Shown here: positions 39,417 to 46,579 of the stretch, in pieces
Position numbering within the stretch: position 1 is the stretch's first letter
Layout: every line of letters starts with the position of its first letter
From: an uncultured Butyricicoccus sp.
GTDB taxonomy: Bacteria > Bacillota > Clostridia > Oscillospirales > Butyricicoccaceae
Direction: 5' to 3'
Assembly: GCA_944384745.1 (NCBI GenBank)
Contig: CALWUO010000007.1
Location: 1-64,000, forward strand
Length of the DNA stretch: 64,000 nt
Program-made: the position numbers and the translations under genes
Notes under the pieces: generated by a model
Seen by the model: the letters and a program-made list of their open reading frames with translations, nothing else
What the model was told of the DNA's origin: nothing
Databases searched by the model: none

Positions 39417-41429
39417 ATGAGAATTGCTTTAACAGGCAATCCAAACAGTGGTAAAACCACTATGTATAATGCCCTTACTGGACGTACTGAACGTGTAGGC
39501 AACTGGGCAGGCGTTACAGTGGATAAAAAAGAAAGCCCAATAAAAAAAATGTATTGTTCAGGTCATGATGACCTAATTGCAGTTGACTTGCCAGGTGCAT
39601 ATTCAATGTCACCTTTTACATCTGAAGAAAGTGTTGCAAGTAGCTATGTTAAAAATGAACACCCAGATGTAATTATAAATATTGTTGATGCAACAAATTT
39701 AAGTCGTAGCCTTTTCTTTACCACCCAACTTTTAGAGCTTGGTATACCTGTTGTAGTTGCACTAAACAAACGTGATTTAAATGATAGAAAAGGTACTTCT
39801 ATAAATACAGAACTTCTTTCTAAAAAATTAGGTTGTCCTGTTATACAGACTGTATCCACAGCTTCTAGTGATAATGGTTTAACAGAAATCATTTCAAATG
39901 CGGTGGCTAGAGCTGGTAAAAATCAAAGTGCACCTTATACAGAAGGCAATATAAATTTAAACGATAAAAAAGAAGTTGAACAGGCTGATAGGAAACGTTT
40001 TGAATTTGTAAATAAACTTGTTTCTGAAGTGGAAAAACGAAAAGTTTTCACCAAAAACACCAATGTTCAAGATAAAATTGACTCTGTTCTTGCTAATAAA
40101 TGGCTAGGTATTCCAATTTTTGCAGTTGTAATGTGGGTTGTATTTGATATTTCTCAGTCGAAACTTGGTCCTGCTATTGCAGATTATCTTGCTGCATGGA
40201 TTGAAAAATTTCAAGCCTATGTTGGAACTCTTGTAGAGGGTGCATCTCCATTTTTACAGTCTTTACTTGTTGATGGCATTATAGGTGGTGTAGGTGCTGT
40301 TGTTGGTTTCTTGCCTCTTGTAATGATTATGTATTTCTTAATCGCTCTGCTTGAAGATTGTGGTTATATGGCTCGTGTAAGTGTTGTTATGGACCCATTC
40401 TTTAAGCGTGTAGGTCTTTCTGGTAAATCAATTATACCTATGGTTATTGGCACAGGCTGTTCAATCCCTGGCGTTATGGCATGTCGTACAATTAGAAATG
40501 AGCGTGAACGCAGAACAACTGCTATGCTAACCCCATTTATGCCATGTGGTGCTAAACTTCCAGTTATTGCACTGTTTGCAGGTGCATTCTTTCATGACGC
40601 TTCTTGGGTTGGCACTTTGATGTATTTTGTTGGCATTGTTCTTATTTTGCTTGGTTCTATGCTTGTAGTTAAAATTACAGGTCACAAATTTAAGAAGTCA
40701 TTCTTTATTATGGAACTTCCTGAATATAAAGTTCCTAGTTTAAAGAGAGCTGTTTTATCAATGCTATCCCGTGCTAAATCCTTTATTATTAAAGCTGGTA
40801 CTGTTATCCTTGTATGTAATGCAGTTATCCAAATTATGCAGACATTTAACTGGAAACTTCAAGTTGTTGAAGAGGGTATGGCAAATACCTCTATTCTTGC
40901 AACTATTGCTCACCCATTTGCAATTATTCTTTTACCTCTCGGTTTTGGTGCATGGCAACTTGCGGCTGCGGCAATAACTGGCTTTATTGCAAAGGAAAAT
41001 GTTGTCGGTACATTGGCGGTTGTATATGGTATTACAAACTTTATTGACACTGAAGAATTGACACTTATTGGTGGTTCTGGTGGTGATGTTGCCACTATTA
41101 TGGGGTTATCTTCAGCGGCTGCCCTTGCTTATCTGATGTTTAACTTATATTCTCCTCCATGCTTTGCGGCAATCGGTGCTATGAACTCAGAAATTCAGGA
41201 CAGAAAATGGTTACTTGGTGGTATAGGTTTGCAAATAGGAACAGCTTATACACTTTCATTCCTTGTTTATCAAATTGGCACACTAATAACAACTGGTTCT
41301 TTTGGAGTAGCATTTATTCCTGGTTTAATTGTTGTTGCTGCTATTATTATCTATGTTGTTTATTTAATAAGCGAGGGTAACAAAAAGGTTAATTATAAAC
41401 TTAAAAACAAACCTACTGCTAAAGTTTAA
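39417..41429 (+). CDS. feoB: Ferrous iron transporter FeoB
   Basis: The Fe(II) transporter of the inner membrane with a cytosolic G-protein domain. It is 670 aa: G1 GNPNSGKTTMYN (about 7-18), G3 DLPGAYSM (about 61-68), G4 NKRD and a GDI linker to about 220. A membrane domain with about nine to ten spans carries the Gate motifs (CGYMARVSVVMD, and SIPGVMACRTI). It follows feoA and the two-hairpin region, and starts at ATG behind AGGAGG. The partner small Cys-rich gene follows after 12 bp. Confidence 0.96.
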   Translation: MRIALTGNPNSGKTTMYNALTGRTERVGNWAGVTVDKKESPIKKMYCSGHDDLIAVDLPGAYSMSPFTSEESVASSYVKNEHPDVIINIVDATNLSRSLFFTTQLLELGIPVVVALNKRDLNDRKGTSINTELLSKKLGCPVIQTVSTASSDNGLTEIISNAVARAGKNQSAPYTEGNINLNDKKEVEQADRKRFEFVNKLVSEVEKRKVFTKNTNVQDKIDSVLANKWLGIPIFAVVMWVVFDISQSKLGPAIADYLAAWIEKFQAYVGTLVEGASPFLQSLLVDGIIGGVGAVVGFLPLVMIMYFLIALLEDCGYMARVSVVMDPFFKRVGLSGKSIIPMVIGTGCSIPGVMACRTIRNERERRTTAMLTPFMPCGAKLPVIALFAGAFFHDASWVGTLMYFVGIVLILLGSMLVVKITGHKFKKSFFIMELPEYKVPSLKRAVLSMLSRAKSFIIKAGTVILVCNAVIQIMQTFNWKLQVVEEGMANTSILATIAHPFAIILLPLGFGAWQLAAAAITGFIAKENVVGTLAVVYGITNFIDTEELTLIGGSGGDVATIMGLSSAAALAYLMFNLYSPPCFAAIGAMNSEIQDRKWLLGGIGLQIGTAYTLSFLVYQIGTLITTGSFGVAFIPGLIVVAAIIIYVVYLISEGNKKVNYKLKNKPTAKV

Positions 41430-41441
41430 GGAAGTGTTTTT

Positions 41442-41618
41442 ATGGTAGATTTAATTATTATTGCAGTTGTTTTTGTTATTTTGGCATCTGCTATAACATA
41501 CATTATAAAAGCTAAAAAAAGCGGTGTTAAATGTATCGGCTGCCCATCTTCAAAACAATGTTCACATAATTGCAATGGCGGTTGTAGTGGTTGCTGTGGT
41601 TGTAATAATGATAAGTAA
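41442..41618 (+). CDS. FeoB-associated Cys-rich membrane protein
   Basis: A 58-aa protein too short to be called by length filters. One N-terminal membrane span (DLIIIAVVFVILASAITYII, residues 3-22) is followed by a short basic stretch and a Cys-rich tail with eight Cys (CIGCPSSKQC, then HNCNGGCSGCCGC). This matches the FeoB-associated Cys-rich membrane protein family, which follows feoB in many Bacillota and probably plays a FeoC-like or metal-handling part. It is 12 bp after feoB; the AAGGAAG site overlaps the feoB stop region. A strong terminator follows. Confidence 0.9.
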   Translation: MVDLIIIAVVFVILASAITYIIKAKKSGVKCIGCPSSKQCSHNCNGGCSGCCGCNNDK

Positions 41619-41623
41619 AAGTG

Positions 41624-41656
41624 AAACAGGTTCTGAAAAATCAGAACCTGTTTTTT
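41624..41656 (+). terminator. Terminator of the feo operon
   Basis: ACAGGTTCTGA-AAAA-TCAGAACCTGT, followed by T7; a perfect 11-bp stem. The convergent pfkA may use it too, with a weaker T tract. Confidence 0.92.
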
Positions 41657-41658
41657 TA

Positions 41659-42738
41659 TCATTCGTCACCAAATGAAATTCCAATGTCTCTAGCTGATTT
41701 AATCATGCTACAATCAAGTGGAACGGTTTTTAGCTTGCCTGCAACTTCACTAAGTGGCACTGGAACAATCTCACCATCTCTTAATGCTACCATATTACCA
41801 TAATTGCCATTTGAAATTAAGCGAGCTGCATAACTGCCTAAACGTGTTGCAAATGCTCTATCATAAGAACATGGACCGCCACCACGTTGGAAATGTCCAG
41901 GAACAACGACACGAATTTCTTTATTTGTAGCTTTTCCAAGCTCACGAGCGATTTTATAAGAAATAGCAGGGTCTGTAAGTTCTGCACGAGCTTTTTTAAA
42001 TTGTTTTTTGCTCATTTTAGCTTCTTCTTCTGAAATTGCACCCTCAGCAACTGCAATAATAGAAAATCTTTTTCCTTGCTTATCACGTGTATCAAGCATT
42101 TTAACTAGATTATCCATTTTATATGGTATTTCTGGTAAAAGAATAACATCTGCACCACCAGCAACACCTGCATAAAGTGGCAACCAACCAACTTTATGAC
42201 CCATAATTTCAACAACAAATACTCTACCATGAGAAGTTGCAGTAGTATGAATACAGTCAATAACTTGGGTTGCAAGCTCTAATGCACTATGAAAACCGAA
42301 AGTCATTTCTGTACCCCATAAATCATTGTCTATTGTTTTAGGGAGTGTGACAACGTTTAATCCCTCTTCTGAAAGCAAATTAGCGGTTTTATGTGTGCCA
42401 TTACCGCCCAAAATCACAAGACAATCCAGTTTCATTTTCTTGTAATTTTCTTTCATAGCCTCTACTTTGTCACCGATTTTTTCATCTGGTACACGCATTT
42501 GTTTAAATGGCTGGCGTGAAGTACCTAAAATAGTACCGCCTAAAGTAAGAATTCCAGAAAAATCTGATGATTTCATAAGTTTATAATCGCCTTGCATAAG
42601 CCCACGGTATCCATCTAATATACCATATATTTCAACTTTATCACCAAATTCAACATAAAGTGCTTTAGCAACACCACGAATAGCAGCATTTAACCCTTGA
42701 CAATCACCGCCACTTGTCAATATACCAACACGCTTCAT
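41659..42738 (-). CDS. pfkA: 6-phosphofructokinase (group III type)
   Basis: Phosphorylates fructose 6-phosphate to fructose 1,6-bisphosphate in glycolysis. The 359-aa protein has TSGGDCQGLNAAIRG (8-22), GTSRQP (72-77), GGNGT (111-115) and PKTIDND (133-139). Gly at the second-to-last position of GGNGT is the ATP-type residue. Lys in PKTIDND (Gly in classical ATP-PFK) is typical of group III or PPi-related enzymes. I therefore read it as a group III PFK, probably ATP-using, with PPi not excluded. Promoter 42792-42821. Length is above the 320 aa of classical PfkA, as expected for this group. Confidence 0.93.
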   Translation of the reverse strand: MKRVGILTSGGDCQGLNAAIRGVAKALYVEFGDKVEIYGILDGYRGLMQGDYKLMKSSDFSGILTLGGTILGTSRQPFKQMRVPDEKIGDKVEAMKENYKKMKLDCLVILGGNGTHKTANLLSEEGLNVVTLPKTIDNDLWGTEMTFGFHSALELATQVIDCIHTTATSHGRVFVVEIMGHKVGWLPLYAGVAGGADVILLPEIPYKMDNLVKMLDTRDKQGKRFSIIAVAEGAISEEEAKMSKKQFKKARAELTDPAISYKIARELGKATNKEIRVVVPGHFQRGGGPCSYDRAFATRLGSYAARLISNGNYGNMVALRDGEIVPVPLSEVAGKLKTVPLDCSMIKSARDIGISFGDE

Positions 42739-42791
42739 TTATGTTTCCTTCTTTCCCAATAAAATTTTACACTATAAGAAATGTTTATATA

Positions 42792-42821
42792 ATTATATCA
42801 CTATTTTGCACAAAAGTACAA
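42792..42821 (-). promoter_or_regulatory. Promoter of pfkA
   Basis: Minus strand: TTGTAC (42816-42821), 18 bp, perfect TATAAT (42792-42797) with extended TGa. Confidence 0.7.
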
Positions 42822-42866
42822 TAAATTTACATCTGATTTTCATAAATTTTGCGGTCTTTATATATT

Positions 42867-42892
42867 TTTATTTATACGATTTATTTATACGA
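42867..42892. repeat. Two tandem copies of a 13-bp unit
   Basis: TTTATTTATACGA at 42867-42879 and 42880-42892, followed by a degenerate TTATTTAC, between the pfkA and HPr promoters. Confidence 0.7.
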
Positions 42893-42910
42893 TTATTTAC
42901 CTTACAAACA

Positions 42911-42939
42911 TTGAATTCAAACATAAATTATGATATAAT
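42911..42939 (+). promoter_or_regulatory. Promoter of the HPr gene
   Basis: TTGAAT (42911-42916), 17 bp, TATAAT (42934-42939) with extended TGa; a strong match. Confidence 0.8.
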
Positions 42940-42992
42940 CGTTATGACCATTTAAGAGGGTTATTAAGCTTTTTTTGAAAGGATGTATTCCA

Positions 42993-43250
42993 ATGAAGAC
43001 TTTTACTTACACTATTAAAGACGAACTAGGTATCCATGCACGTCCAGCAGGTCTACTTGTTAAGGCTGCTGGTGCTTTCCAGAGCGATATCACAATTGCT
43101 ACTGAGGCTAAGAAAGCTAATGCAAAGCGTATGATGGCTGTTATGGGTCTTGGCGTAAAGTGTGGCACTACTGTTACTGTTTCCGCTGAAGGTGCTGATG
43201 AAGATGCTGCAATCGCTGGCATGGAGAAGTTCTTAACTGAGAACCTGTAA
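42993..43250 (+). CDS. ptsH: HPr-family phosphocarrier protein
   Basis: Carries phosphate from enzyme I to PTS IIA components. The 85-aa protein has the active-site His15 in ELGIHARPAGLL. In place of the regulatory Ser46 it has Arg46: the helix reads NAKRMMAVMGLG where B. subtilis HPr has LKSIMGVMSLG. It therefore should not be a substrate of HPr kinase or a CcpA corepressor in the usual way. Other domain features (VTVSAEGADEDAAI) are normal. The ATG at 42993 follows AAAGGATG; an earlier in-frame ATG (42975) has a poorer site. It is monocistronic with strong promoter and terminator. It may be the general HPr or a paralogue. Confidence 0.9.
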   Translation: MKTFTYTIKDELGIHARPAGLLVKAAGAFQSDITIATEAKKANAKRMMAVMGLGVKCGTTVTVSAEGADEDAAIAGMEKFLTENL

Positions 43251-43264
43251 GATTAAATATTTTG

Positions 43265-43293
43265 GCGACAGCTTAAAGGCTGTCGCTTTTTTT
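43265..43293 (+). terminator. Terminator of the HPr gene
   Basis: GCGACAGC-TTAAAG-GCTGTCGC, followed by T7. Confidence 0.95.
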
Positions 43294-43315
43294 ATTGCTA
43301 TTTTTCGTTTTGCTA

Positions 43316-43365
43316 TTGACATACTGTTCATACTGTGTATACTAAGTATATACAGTATATATACT
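43316..43365 (+). promoter_or_regulatory. Promoter and operator of the GntR/ABC cassette
   Basis: TTGACA (43316-43321), 16 bp, TATACT (43338-43343). A palindrome, AGTATATA (43345-43352) / TATATACT (43358-43365), covers the start, the position expected for autorepression by the first gene. Confidence 0.7.
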
Positions 43366-43391
43366 TTACCTCATTTAAAAGGAGGGTTATC

Positions 43392-43766
43392 TTGAATATT
43401 ATCTTATCTCAAAATAATGGTAAGCCAATCTATGAACAAATAGTCGAGCAGATTAAAAAGCTTATACTTTCTGGAAGTCTTAATGCCGACGATGCATTAC
43501 CATCTATGCGTTTACTTGCAAAAGAACTTCGTGTCAGCTTAATAACAACTAAAAGAGCCTATGAAGAACTTGAACGCAGTGGATATATTTATACTATCGC
43601 TGGAAAAGGAAGTTTTGTCTGTTCTGGTAACCATGAAACAATTTATAATGAACAGTTTTCACAGATTACAAAAGAACTCTATGATGTTGTAAACCGTGCC
43701 AAATTAAACAACATTTCACTAAATGAGCTTAAAAATCTACTTGTAAAACTGTATGAACAGGAGTGA
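43392..43766 (+). CDS. YtrA-type GntR-family regulator
   Basis: A 124-aa GntR-family DNA-binding protein of the short YtrA subfamily. It has an N-terminal winged helix (YEQIVEQIKKLILSGSLNADDALPSMRLLAKELRVSLITTKRAYEELERSGYIYTI) and only a short C-terminal dimerisation helix. Such regulators typically repress the ABC transporter genes that follow, as here, and respond to cell-envelope stress. The start is TTG 43392-43394: AGGAGGG lies 6 bases upstream and a longer frame would run through the promoter. Its stop overlaps the next gene's leader. Confidence 0.88.
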   Translation: MNIILSQNNGKPIYEQIVEQIKKLILSGSLNADDALPSMRLLAKELRVSLITTKRAYEELERSGYIYTIAGKGSFVCSGNHETIYNEQFSQITKELYDVVNRAKLNNISLNELKNLLVKLYEQE

Positions 43767-43771
43767 ATATT

Positions 43772-44605
43772 ATGAATAGCATTTCGGTAAAAAATCTTAA
43801 TAAAGAATTTGATAAATTTAAACTTGATAATATCTCGTTGGATTTAAAACAGGGTACTGTACTAGGTGTAATAGGTGAAAATGGTGCAGGTAAATCAACA
43901 CTTATTAAACTTATTTTGGGCTTATTACATAAAACAAGCGGTGAAATTTTTATTTTTGATAAACCTTTAGAGCAAAATGAAACCGAAATAAAAAAATATA
44001 TCGGTTATGTATCAGAACTTACTGCCCTACCAAGCGATTATAAACCTTATTATATTGACAAAGTGTTTAAAAAAATATATCCTGAATGGAATTCTGATGA
44101 GTATTTTAAATATCTTGATAAATTTGGAATAGACTTAAAAAAGAAATTTTCTGATTTATCACGTGGTATGCGTGCTAAATTATCTCTGGCGATTGCTCTT
44201 TGTCATAATGCAAAACTTTTAATTCTTGATGAACCTACTTCTGGACTTGACCCAGTTGTTAGAAATGAAGTTTTAGATATTCTCCGTGAATTTATGTTAG
44301 ATGAAACCCATTCTATTTTAATTTCTTCGCATATCACAAGCGATTTAGAAAGTATAGCCGATGAAATAGCGTTTATACATAATGGAAAATTGCTTTTCCA
44401 TCAATCTATGTTAGAAATAAATGAAAACTATGGTTTTATACGTTGTACTAATGAAGATTTAAAGAACATTCCACAAAATGCGGTTTATGCTACTCGTGAT
44501 GATTTATTTGGCACAGAGGCTTTAATAAATCCGCAAAAAATATCAACTGATTTAGATATTGCACCAGCAAACCTTGACCAAATAATGTTATTTTTAACCC
44601 GCTAA
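43772..44605 (+). CDS. ABC transporter ATP-binding protein
   Basis: The nucleotide-binding subunit (277 aa) of a YtrB-like exporter. Walker A is GENGAGKSTLIKLIL, the signature loop reads LSRGMRAKLSLA (an R variant of LSGGQ) and Walker B is LLILDEPTSGLDPV. The H-loop follows at ISSHIT. The arginine in LSRGM is common in this exporter type. The ATG at 43772 follows AGGAG by 8 bases; a GTG at 43763 is less likely. It pairs with the permease that follows 15 bp later. Confidence 0.92.
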   Translation: MNSISVKNLNKEFDKFKLDNISLDLKQGTVLGVIGENGAGKSTLIKLILGLLHKTSGEIFIFDKPLEQNETEIKKYIGYVSELTALPSDYKPYYIDKVFKKIYPEWNSDEYFKYLDKFGIDLKKKFSDLSRGMRAKLSLAIALCHNAKLLILDEPTSGLDPVVRNEVLDILREFMLDETHSILISSHITSDLESIADEIAFIHNGKLLFHQSMLEINENYGFIRCTNEDLKNIPQNAVYATRDDLFGTEALINPQKISTDLDIAPANLDQIMLFLTR

Positions 44606-44620
44606 GAAAGGAGAATTTCT

Positions 44621-45265
44621 ATGTTATCCGCTTTAAAAAGTGATTTTTATTTGATGAAATCAACCATTCGCTTTTTCTTAATAGTACAAGTGCTTATGAT
44701 TTGTTTTGCTATTGTTGATAGCTCACAATATTTATATTTGTTTTATCCAACTTTTATGTCTTTAGTTCTTATGACTAGTATAAATGGTAATGCACAATTA
44801 TCTGGATTTTATAACATTTTACTTAGCTCACCAATTTCCAGAAAGAATATAGTCATTGGAAGATATTTATTTTTATTAGTTTCTTCTATTCCAATTATAT
44901 TATTGTCATCTGCCGTTATGTTTATTTTAAAAGATGCAACCGCATATGAAGCCATAAGACTTATTATCATTTGTTGTACTGTTATAATAACTTTACAATC
45001 TATTTTTACACCATTGACTTATATTTTAAAACCTAATTATATCTCATTGGTATTTTTTAGCATTTGGTTTATACCAGCAATTATTGTTATGCTATTAAAG
45101 CCTTTTATTGAACGTTCTAATTTTGACCCAACAAACTTAATATTAACTGCTGAAAACATTTATAATTCACTACCTGCTTTAAGCATAATTTTGCTTATAA
45201 GTTTAATACTTCTTGCTATCTCTATAATAATTTCTATTGCTGTTTTTAAGAAAAAGGAGTTTTAA
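44621..45265 (+). CDS. ABC-2 family transporter permease
   Basis: A membrane subunit of 214 aa with six hydrophobic segments (about 17-35, 40-58, 80-105, 112-132, 140-165, 185-208). It resembles the ABC-2 permeases of YtrCD-type exporters, with the ISRKNIVIGRYLFLLVSSIP element in the middle. It should form a dimer with the preceding ATPase. The substrate is unknown; related systems respond to cell-wall antibiotics (family knowledge), which here is only a possibility. The ATG follows AAAGGAG. Confidence 0.85.
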   Translation: MLSALKSDFYLMKSTIRFFLIVQVLMICFAIVDSSQYLYLFYPTFMSLVLMTSINGNAQLSGFYNILLSSPISRKNIVIGRYLFLLVSSIPIILLSSAVMFILKDATAYEAIRLIIICCTVIITLQSIFTPLTYILKPNYISLVFFSIWFIPAIIVMLLKPFIERSNFDPTNLILTAENIYNSLPALSIILLISLILLAISIIISIAVFKKKEF

Positions 45266-45303
45266 AACCATTATTCCCTGCATATAAAATATAGGGTGAT
45301 ATA

Positions 45304-45462
45304 ATGAGTGGAGAACAACTTGTAACTGCTATTACAGCAATTGCAATAAGTATTTCAAACACAAGCACAGCAGAAGAAACTGCAATGTTAGCATCAATTT
45401 TCGTTCAACTGGGTGATACCCTTGCAACACTTGCAGTAAAAAAAGCCGAAAATCCCGACTAG
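45304..45462 (+). CDS. 52-aa small protein (DUF6774-like)
   Basis: A small alanine/threonine-rich protein, MSGEQLVTAITAIAISISN then TSTAEETAMLASIFVQLGDTLATLAV, two short helices joined by a turn. The 'LASIF-QLGDTLATL' part resembles a small conserved Clostridia family (I recall DUF6774, not certain). Function unknown. It is 38 bp downstream of the ABC permease in the same direction and has a GGTGAT site, so it may be the last gene of the cassette. Its TAG stop lies in the loop of a bidirectional terminator. The convergent gene's stop sits in the same four bases. Confidence 0.75.
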   Translation: MSGEQLVTAITAIAISISNTSTAEETAMLASIFVQLGDTLATLAVKKAENPD

Positions 45463-45476
45463 CGTCGGGATTTTTT
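45448..45476. terminator. Bidirectional terminator holding both stop codons
   Basis: AAATCCCGAC (45450-45459)-TAGC-GTCGGGATTT (45464-45473), then T run. The plus-strand TAG (45460-45462) and the minus-strand TAG (45461-45459) fall at the loop. Confidence 0.88.
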
Positions 45477-46202
45477 ACCGTGTTCAAGCTTATATGATGG
45501 TATTAAATAACTAAGTATTTGAATAAGCCAAAGCACACCTAACATTAAAAATATAAATGGACTTAAATTATATATAGTACAAACAAATATCATTACTGCA
45601 AACAACACAGGATAAACCATATTCATAGTTTTATAAGATTTGTAACACGCCTCACCTACTATTTGTTTTTCAGCCTCATCACAGCTTGAATACCATTCTT
45701 TTTGGAATTTTCTATCTAAGACATTACCTCTTTTTTCTGGGAATATCTTTTTTGTTTGCTCAACTGTTTGATATTGAATTATTGTAATCCATGTTGTTTC
45801 TAAAATAAGTATAAGCAAATCTATAAAAACAGTGGCTTTTTGGTATCTTATAGTACATATAAGTGAAAATCCAAGACACATAAAAATCCATGGCATGATT
45901 ATGCTTGGAATAGCTAACCCAAGAGAAAGCGTTTTATGTGTTTTTTCAAACTCTGCTTCATCTAAATCAACATTTGCTTTTATAGTGCTTTTTGCCTTTG
46001 ATAAAAGCACACTTCCAACAATAATAGGAATTACTCCAATAAGCATAAGTATTGTACTATTTTCAATAAGTATATCAGATAGATTTTTTATAATATCAGT
46101 TAGACTTGGCTGTGTGAAATTAGCAACAATACTACACAATGCACCAAACAAAGCACAACCTATCATACTAAGTGCAAATTTAAGACCAACTTTCTTTTTC
46201 AT
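45459..46202 (-). CDS. DUF3169-family membrane protein
   Basis: A 247-aa membrane protein with about six spans (near 7-25, 48-66, 95-115, 124-142, 190-210, 212-232) and a cytoplasmic segment rich in charged residues (about 145-185, EKRGNVLDRKFQKEWYSSCDEAEKQ). It resembles DUF3169 proteins, which are usually encoded next to a small XRE regulator exactly as here. Function is unknown. The ATG follows GGAGGAG and lies 2 bp after the XRE stop, so the two are translated together. Confidence 0.75.
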   Translation of the reverse strand: MKKKVGLKFALSMIGCALFGALCSIVANFTQPSLTDIIKNLSDILIENSTILMLIGVIPIIVGSVLLSKAKSTIKANVDLDEAEFEKTHKTLSLGLAIPSIIMPWIFMCLGFSLICTIRYQKATVFIDLLILILETTWITIIQYQTVEQTKKIFPEKRGNVLDRKFQKEWYSSCDEAEKQIVGEACYKSYKTMNMVYPVLFAVMIFVCTIYNLSPFIFLMLGVLWLIQILSYLIPSYKLEHGKKSRR

Positions 46203-46204
46203 GT

Positions 46205-46411
46205 CTACTCCTCCTCTGTCAAATAAAAAACTTCGTCTACTGTTTTTTGAAATACACTTGCTATTTTTAAAGCAAGTGTTATAGATGGATTATAGTCACC
46301 TCTCTCTATAAGGCTTATTGTTTGCCTTGACGCTCCTACAAGTGAACCGAGCTGTTGTTGATTTAAATTTTTTGCTGCTCGAAATTCTTTTACACGGTTT
46401 CCGAGTGGCAT
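46205..46411 (-). CDS. Small XRE-family (Cro/CI-type) regulator
   Basis: A 68-aa single-domain helix-turn-helix protein. MPLGNRVKEFRAAKNLNQQQ, then LGSLVGASRQTISLIERGDY and NPSITLALKIASVFQKTVDEVF are typical of the YgzD/YozG group. It very probably represses its own operon with the DUF3169 gene: four copies of an 18-bp imperfect palindrome lie across its promoter. The ATG at 46409-46411 follows AGGAGGT; the frame extends upstream into the operators without a start signal. Confidence 0.88.
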   Translation of the reverse strand: MPLGNRVKEFRAAKNLNQQQLGSLVGASRQTISLIERGDYNPSITLALKIASVFQKTVDEVFYLTEEE

Positions 46412-46429
46412 ATAAAAGCACCTCCTTTT

Positions 46430-46528
46430 TGACAAGTATAATCGTCATAATGACAACTTTATTTATCATAGTTATAATATCATTGACAACTATATTTGTC
46501 AACTCATTTTTGACAACTTTCTTTGTCA
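46430..46528. promoter_or_regulatory. Array of four 18-bp operator-like palindromes
   Basis: Copies at 46430-46447, 46451-46468, 46484-46501 and 46511-46528, consensus TGACAAsTwTAwTTGTCA. Start-to-start spacings are 21, 33 and 27 bp. The -35 and the first bases of the promoter lie in copy three; copies one and two cover the transcript start and leader. Confidence 0.8.
46474..46502 (-). promoter_or_regulatory. Promoter of the XRE/DUF3169 operon
   Basis: Minus strand: TTGACA (46497-46502), 17 bp, TATTAT (46474-46479). Confidence 0.75.
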
Positions 46529-46543
46529 TTCTATTTATGGCAT

Positions 46544-46574
46544 AAAAAACCGCCTGTTTATAAAACAAGCGGCA
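46544..46574 (-). terminator. Terminator of the membrane-anchored XRE gene
   Basis: CCGC-TTGTTT...AACA-GGCGG-type hairpin on the minus strand followed by T6, directly after the stop codon. Confidence 0.75.
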
Positions 46575-46579
46575 AGATT

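Noticed and set aside
46430..46528. CRISPR-like array
   Set aside because: Repeats are 18 bp, palindromic and imperfect, with gaps of 3-15 bp; they fit protein operators, not CRISPR.
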